Below are positions 37,351-48,371 of a stretch of 64,000 nucleotides of DNA, one piece after another. The notes beneath the pieces are model-generated. The model did no database searches. It was given only the letters and a program-made list of their open reading frames with translations, and had not been told where the DNA came from. The stretch's first letter is position 1. Each line of letters begins with the position of its first letter. The position numbers were made by a program, and so were the translations under genes. Origin of the DNA: Ehretia macrophylla (taxonomy: Eukaryota; Streptophyta; Magnoliopsida; Boraginales; Ehretiaceae); contig CM075782.1 in NCBI GenBank assembly GCA_037974665.1, forward strand, positions 44,382,851 to 44,446,850, in the 5' to 3' direction.

Positions 37351-38110
37351 ATGAAATTTATGAAAACCCAAAATGTCGGTAATGTTAGAAGACGACTGTC
37401 GGTATCTGATGGTCAGATACCTGCAGTCGGTATATCTTTGAAAGCTCAGACGAAGAGAATAAACGGACTCCTTGAGGGCTACTTAAGCCATTTTAGTGCA
37501 AACCAGAAGGACTGGAGCTCTTGGATGTTGTTCAGTGCTGCTATAACTTAACAACCAGAAAGCTCTGTGTCAAACTACAGCCCCTTCGAGTTGGCCAAGG
37601 GGCAACAGCCTCTGACGCTTCACACCATTGCGAGAGGAGAGGGCTTGCCCATCAGCCTACTTTGCCAAGAGGCGGCAGGAGAGCAACGACCTAGCCTAAA
37701 CCTACTTAAACAATCGTCAGGTTTGGCCCGGTCTGAAAGTAGACCTTGAAAAAAAGTGGATAGGAGAGTTAGCCTATAGACTCAAGCAACCAGCTCGGTG
37801 AAAACTTACCCCCTATTCCATATGAGTAAGTTGACTTCGATTAGACTAGACCAACCCAGAAGGAACGTGCCCACGAGGGCACCACCAGATCTTGTAGATA
37901 AACCTACTAAATAAAAAGTTGAGTATATCATAGCTGACCGTACCATGGGCTAGCCCATACACCCACTGCACGAGTGGAATACTACTTAGTCAAGTAAAAG
38001 GCCAACTTGAGAGCGAGGCAAACCGGGAATGGGCTAAGACTTTCGAAGACCAAGTCAGAGACTACTGGACATCTCGCAAAGCGACTCTCAATGAGGACGT
38101 TGAGACTTTG
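37351..38110 (+). pseudogene. Chromovirus integrase C-terminus and chromodomain relic
   Basis: Reading across frameshifts, the plus strand shows an ordered set of Ty3/gypsy motifs. These are 'AQTKRINGLLEGYL' and 'FSANQKDW' (end of the integrase core, about 37447-37515), 'SPFELAKGQQPLT' (about 37580-37617), an 'ELAYRLKQPARWKLTPYS' segment (about 37767), then 'KVEYIIADRTM' and 'LESEANREWAKTFEDQVRDYW' (about 37916-38070), which fit a chromodomain. Stops and at least two frame changes interrupt it. It lies between plastid-derived DNA and mitochondrial-type DNA and has no LTR, so it is most likely an old fragment already resident in the mitochondrial genome. It belongs to a different chromovirus lineage from the intact elements here. 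Confidence 0.72.
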
Positions 38111-38344
38111 ATTCAAAAAAAAGATTTTTTGGCTTAATCTGCCTTTACTAAAGATCAAAAGGTAGACTTGTACTCTGGCTAAAAGGTTTTTTTTGAATCA
38201 AAGTTTGACTCTGATTAGATCCTTAGCGCAAGCTACCTTATGTAAAAACCAAGGAAAATAACGTCAAGTAGAAACGAACAAGGTCTTATCACTATATCTC
38301 TTCTTTTTATTTATCTCTCCTCTATGGAAAGAGGGGATGATACA
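38111..38344. other. Short spacer ending in target site ATACA
   Basis: 234 bp without a gene, with two poly-T/poly-A stretches forming a possible hairpin (38115-38200: TTTGATTCAAAAAAAAGA and ttttttttgaatcaaag). The last five bases, ATACA (38340-38344), are duplicated at 48372-48376 after the 10-kb element. Confidence 0.6.
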
Positions 38345-40833
38345 TGTGACGCCCGAGATTTAGCCATGCATTTAATTACTGTTGCATCTTTGTTTGCGCA
38401 TTTCCCTCTGTGCATTATTGACTGCCTTCTTGAGTTACTATTCACTCCATTTTTAAACTGCTTTCTATTAGTTAATTAGCATTTTTATTAAATCATATTA
38501 ATTGTAAAAGTAGTGGAAAAAATGTGCATTTGAGCTAAAGGCGTTAGGAGGGCTCGTTTAGAAAATGATTTTTGTAGTTGAGTGAATAGTGTTACGTAAC
38601 ATAACTTAGAAATTTAATTAGCTAGCATATATTTTACTATCTAAGCTCATTTTAAGCTCAATACGCGCATTTTATTAGATCACTTAAGCACCCAAGTGAC
38701 CCCACCTCAACTTAACCCCTTTATTATATCATTTAAGCTCATAAAATGCAAAAAAAATAAAAATAAAAAGCTGAATAGCAGGAGCCAAACCCGACAGCTC
38801 CAAGGGAGAAGAAGGAAGAGATTTTGCTCACCAAGCCTCCAATCCAAGCCTCTCCAAGCCTTGAGCAACTAGTGTAGGGTGTTTGCAAGGTCCCTAGGTG
38901 CTCCTACGCGTAGTGGTGAGGGATTTCATGGCTTGTTTTTGCATTTCTAAATAGTTGTCAATTTCTTGATTTGTTGAAAATGTGATCAAATGCCCTTGTA
39001 ATTGTTATCTATGCTAATATACCATCTATATGAATGCTAGGGAACACATTTGAGCCGTTGTTTCGCTTTTTAAACGGTTAGAATTGTTAGTTTGATTTTT
39101 AGGGTGAATAGTGACGTTTTTTCTAGGGTTTTGTGTAATTGCTCGAATTAGCTTGATTTAATACTTCTAATAGATGCCTTAGGTGCTAGTAAAGATAATC
39201 TAATAGCCCCGTGCACTTGCATTGCCCTTAAATCGCTTAAAAATGGAAAATAGCCGACTTTAACTTGGGGCTTTTGGGGTTAATGCAAATCCGGGTGGAT
39301 TTGGGCTTCAATTCTAGTATCCCTAGGCTACCTAGGTGCTATAGATGCCTTGATATCCCTTGTTTGAAGCCCGGACAATGCAGGTGTAGTTTAAAGCCAA
39401 AAGAGGGAAATTGGGGCTTTCGGGGTAAACGCGGGCATTTGATTGAATTAGAGGGTTGAGAGGGTACCTTGAGGGTTAGTTAGAAAGTTGGGAGAGTTTC
39501 CTTTGTAAATGAAATCATTAACTTTGGTTTGGAAGAGAAATAGTTTGTAAAATAAAGGGGTTTAAGTGCAATTTCGGTTGTCTCACGCTTCTAAACTCTC
39601 GGCATGACTTCTTGAGTGTTTATATGTGATATTAAGTTGATTTGGAACTTTTGGTATGATTCTATGCTTATTTGGTATATGTTCATTTGTAAACTGCTTA
39701 TTAGCTTCTATATTTGCTTCTATCCTAATTGCAACGAGGTCAACCTACTTTGTTGATCCTCATATGTGTTAATGCTTATATTATTGCTATTAACTTGTCG
39801 TCGTTAAGTGCATTGCATAGTGGTTGCACAACCATAGTGTCAGGGGCGGATGTGTTGAATATCGGCTGGGCGGCAGAGGGCTTGCCGGTGGATATTCAAA
39901 CTCCGTGCCCTATTCCCTCATTCGCCTGGTCCGGAGATTGCCAGGGGATGTTGGGTCGTAGGATTCGGGGTACATCCGAAGTACACCCACTGGAGTGTTT
40001 GGGGATTATGCCGGCTTATCGTGATCGTGCTCGTGGTTCGTGGATCGTGATTGAAGACTTGTGAAGATTGGTGTATAGGGGATTGTGTGAAATGTATCCT
40101 TTTAAATGTGTGGTTATTTAAGTTATCATTGTTTCTTTAATTGTCTAAGTGTTATTGTTGTATAATTGTATTATATGTTGCATTGCACGCCCCGGGACTA
40201 TATCCCTCAATGGGCAATAGTGGTTGCTCATACCTCGATATCTGTTTCAGGAGACGTTGAGGGTGATCCCCAGCTTGTTGATTTAGTTGAGGAAGAAGAA
40301 GTTCAGATCGAGCCTTTACCTTAGTTGCTGTGTCTGATAGCTTGAGGTGGTTAATGAATTTGCTGCTATGTGGAAAGTTCAATTAATTGTTTTATGTTCT
40401 ATTTTGTGGCCTAAGGGCTATGTATAAGTTTGTTGCGCAAGTTGAAGGATAGTAGATTGCAGTGAAGAATTGAAAGCTATGTCTTGTAATAACTTTTATT
40501 CTTGCCTTATTTCCTTGCATGCTTGGGAGTGGTTGGTTAATGTAGAATGCTTTATCCTTTAAGTTGTTTTATTGATTTCCTAGAATGTCAGGATTATAAA
40601 ACTATGCTGTCAACAAGTTCTCGCATGCTTGTGTGTTTTGGAGATATTGTGTACCATAAGGCTCGGATGGCCTTATAGCTTGGTTGTTTAATTAAGTAAA
40701 GCTTGTATTGTATTGTTGGGACCTTGTTTAAGTGTTTACAGGTTTTTAGAATGTCCACGGTACAGGGGAGACTCTGTCCGTGTGTCGGGTCCGGACTTAA
40801 CCTTTAGCTTGGGGTTTGGGTCGGGGCGTGACA
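38345..40833 (+). repeat. 5' LTR of family B element
   Basis: It spans 2489 bp from TGTGACGCCCGAGATTTAGCC-type start to GGGGCGTGACA. It contains GGTGAGGG near 38920, the 14-bp TGGTTGCACAACCA (39821-39834, one base off the perfect palindrome of the 3' LTR), the AAGGCTCGGATGGCCTT hairpin (40658-40674) and GGGGAGACTCTGTCCG near 40764. A 111-codon frame at 39729-40064 is kept in both LTRs. Confidence 0.92.
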
Positions 40834-41187
40834 TTTAAGTGGTATCAGAGCTATAGATTGCATGAAGCCGGGTTAAATTTCTCGGTCTGTGGGTAGAGAT
40901 TTGTTATGTGACTTTGTGAATACATGAGTTTTTGATTTTGGTTGACCTAAGTGAAATTTGAATAAGGAATGAACATGCTAGCATGGAAATAGAATATCTA
41001 GAGTCTAGAATGTCAAGTATGATCTAGTGATTTATGTTTACTTCAAGAATGTGGAATATTTATTTGAACTTCTATGTACTTGACTTTATGTGTATCTAAT
41101 TGGACTTTTCTTCATGTGTTTACTTATAAATTACATATATACATATATATATACCTGTCATAACACTTTGCATTCTAGCTATTCGAG
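40834..41187 (+). promoter_or_regulatory. Leader with primer binding site, family B
   Basis: The primer site TGGTATCAGAGC lies at 40840-40851, seven bases after the LTR, and is complementary to the 3' end of plant initiator-Met tRNA. The rest is a non-coding gag leader ending in an AT-rich (TA)n-like run at 41130-41154. Confidence 0.85.
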
Positions 41188-44100
41188 ATGGGGCCTCACC
41201 GTCGTGCTGATAATCCGAATGTTGGTGGAGAACCCGAGGGGGTTCATGGGCAAGAAGCTGAGGTGGCCGAAAATGCACCGCAGGTTCAAGAACCGAGCAC
41301 TGCACAGATCTTGGCCACGATGGCCACAGCTATGAACACTATCGCCCAGTTTGTTACACAACAGGGTCAGCCAGGGGTCGTTGGAGGTAATCAGGCTGCG
41401 AGAGCCGGAGGTAGTGGCCCTACCGGAGGGAATCTGTATGATCGGTTTATACATCATGGGGCCTATACTTTCTTTGGGGAGCCGGACGATATGAAAGCTG
41501 AGATGTGGCTAAGGAAGTTCGAGAGAGTGGCAGCGATACTGGAGTGCCATGATGACAGGAAGATTACTTATGCTACTTTCCTTCTCGAGGGTGATGCTGA
41601 AGATTGGTGGAATACCATCAGTGAGAAATGGGGAGCTGAGGGAGGTCATCATTCGTGGGCCGATTTTGTCCGAGAATTTCGAGACAAGTATATATCGGTA
41701 GTTGCCCGCGAGAGGCGACAAACTGAATTCATAAACTTGAAGCAGGGAAGTATGACGGTAGATCAATACGAGGCTACTTTTACCCGGCTTTCCCGTTATG
41801 CACCAGCTTTAATTCAGCCGGAGGACATGAAGATTCAGAGGTTCATCTTGGGTTTGAGGAGAGATATTATGCTGAACTTGTCTTCAAATGATTTTCCCAA
41901 CTATGCTGCAGTAGTCCGAGCTGCCTCGAGATATGAGAAACGGAAAGCCGATGTGTTAGCCGAGACCAGTCAATCGAGTAAACAGTTTCAGTCTCAGAGT
42001 CAAGGGTACCAGGGGCAGGCTGTATCAGTTGGGCAGAGTTCGCAACCGAGGCAGACTCAGAGTTACACAGGGCCTACTCAGACTCAGGCACGACCAGTCC
42101 AGAGTCAGACTCAGAGTCAGTTCCGTCCAACAGTTTCCCGTTCGCAGCAGGGTAGTTCAGCTACCTCTACTTACAGAGCTCCTTCGGGAGACACTGTTGC
42201 AAGACGTCACCAGCAGTGCAGCTTCTGTCAGCGCCAGGGCCACACTGAGGATGTTTGTTGGAAGAAACATAACAAGTGTACAGGTTGCGGCAGTGATCAG
42301 CATAGGGTTAAAGACTGTCAGAAATTTAAGAACCCTAGAGGTCAGACATCAGCTCAGAACTCTCAGACCAGGGCACCAGCTGCAGCACCACCACCACGAG
42401 GCCAGGCCCGTGTATTTGCTTTGGATGCTGAGGAGCTTCCGGATACTACCGCTGTGGTAGAAGGTATTTTTCTTCTTAATGATCAATCAGTTAAGGTTTT
42501 AATTGATTCCGGGGCTTCGCATTCTTTTATTACTCCTACTTGTGCACAAAATGCTAAATTGAAACATGATAAACTGTTGCATGAGATTGTGGTTTATACT
42601 CCTATGGGTCCGAAGTTTGTTACTAGATCTGTTTGCAGAGCATGTAGTATATTTATTGAAGGTCGTGTTTTTCCTGCTGATTTGATTATCCTACCCTTCA
42701 ATGACTTTGAAATTATATTGGGGATGGACTGGTTAAGTAAATATTATGCCCAGCTTGATTGTAGAAAGAAGATTGTGTATCTAGAAATGCCTGACCAGCC
42801 TGTACTTAAAATAGTTGGTAGTAGAAAATCTACGGGAACTCCTATTATTTCTTCTATTAGGGCATCTAAATTATTGAGCAAGGGTTGTGAGGCTTATCTT
42901 GCATATTTGATTAATCAACCTGGGGATCAACTGAAATTGAATGATGTACCTATCGTGAGAGAGTTTCCGGGGGTCTTTCCTGAGGAATTACCTGGGTTAC
43001 CGCCTGATAGAGAGATAGAGTTCATGATTGATTTATTGCCGGGGACTTCACCTGTCTCTAGGACTCCGTACAGAATGGCTCCACCTAAGTTGCAGGAATT
43101 GAAAGTTCAATTGCAGGGCTTGCTTGAGAAGGGATTCATTCAGCCGAGTTCTTCACCGTGGGGTGCGCCAATTCTCTTCGTTAAAAAGAAAGACAGATCT
43201 CTTCGCCTGTGCATTGATTATCGGGGTCTTAATCAGGTAACCATTAAAAATAAATATCCTTTGCCTTTAATCGAAGAGTTATTTGATCAGTTGCAAGGCG
43301 CCAGGGTATTCTCTAAATTTGATCTGAGGCAGGGTTATTATCAGCTGAGGATTAAGAAAGACGATGTTCCTAAAACTGCCTTCAGAACTCGATATGGCCA
43401 TTATGAGTTTGTTGTCTTGTCGTTTGGTCTTACTAATGCTCCCGCCGCATTCATGGATTTAATGCAGAGGGTATTCCGCCCTTATCTGGACCAATTTGTG
43501 GTCATATTCATTGATGATATTCTTGTCTATTCTAAATCTGAAGCAGAGCATGAATAGCATCTCAGAATTGTGTTGCAGACTCTTCAAGAGCATCAGTTAT
43601 TTGCAAAGTTTAGCAAATGTGAATTCTGGCTTAAGCAAGTTGCTTTTCTTGGCCATATTATCTCGCAGGATGGTATTTCTGTTGATCCAGCGAAGATTGA
43701 AGTTGTGTTATCTTGGAAACGACCTGAAACTGTCACGGAAATTCGTAGCTTCCTTGGTTTAGCTGGGTATTATCGGAGGTTTGTCAAGGATTTCTCTAAG
43801 ATTGCAGGGCCTTTAACTCAGCTTACTCAGAAGAAAACCGTATTTGACTGGAATGATAAATGTGAGGCCAGCTTCCAGGAATTGAAGAAGAGATTGACTA
43901 CAGCTCCTGTTCTTGCTTTACCTGAGGGTTATGATAATCTGGTGATCTATAGTGATGCTTCGAATGAAGGTCTGGGTTGTGTATTGATGCAGAATGGCAG
44001 GGTTATTGCTTATGCTTCCAGGAAACTAAAGCCTTATGAACTTAACTATCCGACTCACGATCTTGAGCTTGCAGCTATCATCCTTGCATTAAAGAAGTGG

Positions 44101-46017
44101 CGTCATTATCTCTGGGGCAACAAATTTGAAATCTTTACAGATCATAAGAGCTTGAAATATCTGTTTTCATAGAAAGAGTTGAACATGAGGCAGAGGCGTT
44201 GGCTGGAATTACTTGAGGACTATAACTGCACTATTAACTATCTTCCAGGTAAGGCCAATATTGTTGCTGATGCTTTGAGCCGAAAGGCTACTGTTGCTAG
44301 CTTGATTATCAAGAATTGGGAATTCATGGAAGAGTTGTGCTTATGGAAGCCTAGTACTTCAAATTCTGGTATTCAGTTTGCAAGTTTGCAGATTCAATCT
44401 CTGTTGTTATCCAGGATTCGAGAAGCTCAACAGGCTGATCTTCAATTGTTGAAAGTCTTAGAGAATTCTAAAGGGGGAGAGTCGGATTTCAAACTGTGCG
44501 ACGATGGTATTCTTAAATTCAAGGGTAGAATCTGTATTCCGAATGATCCAACTCTAAGGAAGGATATTCTTGCTGAAGCACACAGTTCTCGATATACTAT
44601 CCATCCAGGCAGTATGAAAATGTATAAAGATTTAAAGCAGAATTTCTGGTGGAATAATATGAAGAGAGAAATTGCTGACTATGTTGCTCGATGCCTTACT
44701 TGTCAGAAAGTTAAAGCAGAACATCAGAGACCTGCAGGGTTGTTGCAGCCTTTGGCTATTCCTGTTTGGAAATGGGATCATATTACTATGGATTTCGTCT
44801 CTGATTTACCGAGGTCTTCGAGGGGTAATGACTCAGTCTGGGTTATTGTGGATAGACTGACCAAGACTTCTCATTTTATTGCTAAAAAGAAGTCTGATTC
44901 TCTTGATAAATTGGTAGAGTTGTATATTGAGAATGTTGTTCGACTACATGGAATTCCAAAGAGTATCGTGTCAGATAGAGATCCCAGATTCACATCTCAG
45001 TTCTGGCAGAAGATTCAGAAAGCTTTGGGCACGAATTTGAATTTCAGTACAGCTTATCATCCTCAGACAGATGGTCAATCTGAGAGAACTATCTTGATCC
45101 TTGAGGATATGTTACGGGCTTGTATTCTGGACTTCGGTAAAAGTTGGGAGAAATATTTGCCACTAGCAGAGTTCGCCTACAACAATAGTTATCAAGCTAC
45201 TATTGGTATGGCACCTTATGAGGCACTGTATGGGCGTAAATGTCGGTCTCCTCTCTACTGGGATGATGTTGGTGAAATGAAGACTATCGACCCTACTCTC
45301 TTACCTAAAATGAACAAAATGATTGATCAGGTACAGCTTATCAGAAAAAGAATGCTTACAGCACAGAGCCGGCAAAAGAGTTATGCTGATAGACGACGTC
45401 GTGATCTGAAATTTGCTGTGGGGGACCGGGTATTTTTGAAAATTTTCCCTCGCAATGGTTTGATTCGGCATGGTAAAGGAGGTAAACTCAGTCCTCGATA
45501 TGTGGGACCATTTGAGATAACTGAAACTGTTGGTGATTTGGCTTACCGTTTGGCTTTGCCTCCCAGTCTGCGTAGAATTCATGACGTATTCCATGTTTCC
45601 ATGCTTCGGAAGTATCAGCCAGATCCCTCTCACATACTTGAGCCGGAACCGCTAGAGATCAGTGAAACTTTGACCTACAAAGAGAAACCTCTTCGAATTG
45701 TTGATCAAAAAGTTCAGGAGCTGAGGACTAAAAGCATTCCGATGGTTAAAGTTCTGTGGAATCATCACGGAGTAGAGGATGCGACGTGGGAAAGAGAGGA
45801 TCAGATGCGGGATCGGTATCCAGAGTTATTCGCCGAATCATGTAAGAATTGCGTGGACGCAATTAGTTTAAGGGGGAGAGGATGTGACGCCCGAGATTTA
45901 GCCATGCATTTAATTACTGTTGCATCTTTGTTTGCGCATTTCCCTCTGTGCATTATTGACTGCCTTCTTGAGTTACTATTCACTCCATTTTTAAACTGCT
46001 TTCTATTAGTTAATTAG
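41188..46017 (+). pseudogene. gag-pol polyprotein of family B chromovirus, two in-frame stops
   Basis: One frame of 1609 codons encodes, in order: gag (retrotransposon gag domain about residues 90-240), two CX2CX4HX4C zinc knuckles (344-357 and 364-377), protease with DSG (440-442), reverse transcriptase with FIDDIL (Asp776, Asp777), RNase H, integrase with an HHCC region and DDE residues Asp1202, Asp1263 and Glu1299 (the last two separated by exactly 35 residues), then a chromodomain near the end of pol. The polyprotein would form virus-like particles, copy RNA to DNA and integrate it. The frame is broken by TAG at 43555-43557 (codon 790, just after the reverse transcriptase active site) and at 44170-44172 (codon 995, RNase H). 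At both places the family E protein has Gln, so each is a simple nonsense change with no frameshift. Downstream the frame does not stop before the polypurine tract and continues 135 bases into the 3' LTR. Confidence 0.93.
45847..45882 (+). other. Pre-PPT palindrome and polypurine tract, family B
   Basis: The palindrome AATTGCGTGGACGCAATT (45847-45864) is followed by the purine run TAAGGGGGAGAGGA (45869-45882), which ends where the 3' LTR starts. The tract would prime plus-strand synthesis. The palindrome is shared with families A, C and E at the same distance from the LTR. Confidence 0.8.
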
Positions 46018-48371
46018 CATTTTTATTAAATCATATTAATTGTAAAAGTAGTGGGAAAAATGTGCATTTGAGCTAAAGGCGTTAGGAGGGCTCGTTTAGA
46101 AAATGATTTTTGTAGTTGAGTGAATAGTGTTACGTAACATAACTTAGAAATTTAATTAGCTAGCATATATTTTACTATCTAAGCTCGTTTTAAGCTCAAT
46201 ACGCGCATTTTATTAGATCACTTAAGCACCCAAGTGACCCCACCTCAACTTAACCCCTTTATTATATCATTTAAGCTCATAAAATGCAAAAAAAATAAAA
46301 ATAAAAAGCTGAATAGCAGGAGCCAAACCCGACAGCTCCAAGGGAGAAGAAAGAAGAGATTTTGCTCACCAAGCCTCCAATCCAAGCCTCTCCAAGCCTT
46401 GAGCAACTAGTGTAGGGTGTTTGCAAGGTCCCTAGGTGCTCCTACGCGTAGTGGTGAGGGATTTCATGGCTTGTTTTTGCATTTCTAAATAGTTGTCAAT
46501 TTCTTGATTTGTTGAAAATGTGATCAAATGCCCTTGTAATTGTTATCTATGCTAATATACCATCTATATGAATGCTAGGGAACACATTTGAGCCGTTGTT
46601 TCGCTTTTTAAACGGTTAGAATCGTTAGTTTGATTTTTAGGGTGAATAGTGACGTTTTTTCTAGGGTTTTGTGTAATTGCTCGAATTAGCTTGATTTAAT
46701 ACTTCTAATAGATGCCTTAGGTGCTAGTAAAGATAATCTAATAGCCCCGTGCACTTGCATTGCCCTTAAATCGCTTAAAAATGGAAAATAGCCGACTTTA
46801 ACTTGGGGCTTTTGGGGTTAATGCGAATCCGGGTGGATTTGGGCTTCAATTCTAGTATCCCTAGGCTACCTAGGTGCTATAGATGCCTTGATATCCCTTG
46901 TTTGAAGCCCGGACAATGCAGGTGTAGTTTAAAGCCAAAAGAGGGAAATTGGGGCTTTCGGGGTAAACGCGGGCATTTGATTGAATTAGAGGGTTGAGAG
47001 GGTACCTTGAGGGTTAGTTAGAAAGTTGGGAGAGTTTTCTTTGTAAATGAAATCATTAACTTTGGTTTGGAAGAGAAATAGTTTGTAAAATAAAGGGGTT
47101 TAAGTGCAATTTCGGTTGTCTCACGCTTCTAAACTCACGGCATGACTTCTTGAGTGTTTATATGTGATATTAAGTTGATTTGGAACTTTTGGTATGATTC
47201 TATGCTTATTTGGTATATGTTCATTTGTAAACTGCTTATTAGCTTCTATATTTGCTTCTATCCTAATTGCAACGAGGTCAACCTACTTTGTTGATCCTCA
47301 TATGTGTTAATGCTTATATTATTGCTATTAACTTTTCGTCGTTAAGTGCATTGCATAGTGGTTGCGCAACCATAGTGTCAGGGGCGGATGTGTTGAATAT
47401 CGGCTGGGCGGCAGAGGGCTTGCCGGTGGATATTCAAACTCCGTGCCCTATTCCCTCATTCGCCTGGTCCGGAGATTGCCAGGGGATGTTGGGTCGTAGG
47501 ATTCGGGGTACATCCGGAGTACACCCACTGGAGTGTTTGGGGATTATGCCGGCTTATCGTGATCGTGCTCGTGGTTCGTGGATCGTGATTGAAGACTTGT
47601 GAAGATTGGTGTATAGGGGATTGTGTGAAATGTATCCTTTTAAATGTGTGGTTATTTAAGTTATCATTGTTTCTTTAATTTTCTAAGTGTTATTGTTGTA
47701 TAATTGTATTATATGTTGCATTGCACGCCCCGGGACTATATCCCTCACTGGGCAACAGTGGTTGCTCATACCTCGATATCTGTTTCAGGAGACGCTGAGG
47801 GTGATCCCCAGCTTGTTGATTTAGTTGAGGAAGAAGAAGTTCAGATCGAGCCTTTACCTTAGTTGCTGTGTCTAATAGCTTGAGGTGGTTAATGAATTTG
47901 CTGCTATGTGGAAAGTTCAATTAATTGTTTTATGTTCTATTTTGTGGCCTAAGGGCTATGTATAAGTTTGTTGCGCAAGTCGAAGGATAGTAGATTGCGG
48001 TGAAGAATTGAAAGCTATGTCTTGTAATAACTTTTATTCTTGCCTTATTTCCTTGCATGCTTGGGAGTGGTTGGTTAATGTAGAATGTTTTATCCTTTAA
48101 GTTGTTTTATTGATTTCCTAGAATGTCAGGATTATAAAACTATGCTGTCAACAAGTTCTCGCATGCTTGTGTGTTTTGGAGATATTGTGTACCATAAGGC
48201 TCGGATGGCCTTATAGCTTGGTTGTTTAATTAAGTAAAGCTTGTATTGTATTGTTGGGACCTTGTTTAAGTGTTTACAGGTTTTTAGAATGTCCACGGTA
48301 CAGGGGAGACTCTGTCCGTGTGTCGGGTCCTGACTTAACCTTTAGCTTGGGGTTTGGGTCGGGGCGTGACA
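45883..48371 (+). repeat. 3' LTR of family B element
   Basis: It spans 2489 bp, colinear with the 5' LTR. It carries the perfect palindrome TGGTTGCGCAACCA (47359-47372) and the hairpin block near 48196-48212. The 111-codon frame is at 47267-47602. It is followed by the ATACA duplication at 48372-48376. Confidence 0.93.

Larger units (their letters stand above)
38345..48371 (+). mobile_element. Complete Tekay-like Ty3/gypsy chromovirus, family B
   Basis: A 10,027-bp element with two 2489-bp LTRs, TGTGACGCCC..GTGACA termini, a perfect initiator-Met primer site, a polypurine tract and a 5-bp ATACA target duplication. The single gag-pol frame runs 41188-46017, with two in-frame TAG codons. The long LTRs, iMet primer, single gag-pol frame and C-terminal chromodomain are features of the Tekay (Del) lineage. 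About 20 differences by eye separate the LTRs (under 1%), so the insertion is recent. It sits between the chromovirus relic and the nad4 upstream region. Confidence 0.94.

Noticed and set aside
41130-41154. A TATA-box promoter
   Set aside because: The TA-rich run lies between primer site and gag, downstream of the LTR, so it is better read as a simple repeat in the leader.
43555-44172. Programmed stop-codon readthrough in gag-pol
   Set aside because: The TAGs fall inside the reverse transcriptase and RNase H domains, not at a gag/pol boundary, and the related element has Gln at both sites. Ordinary nonsense mutation explains them.
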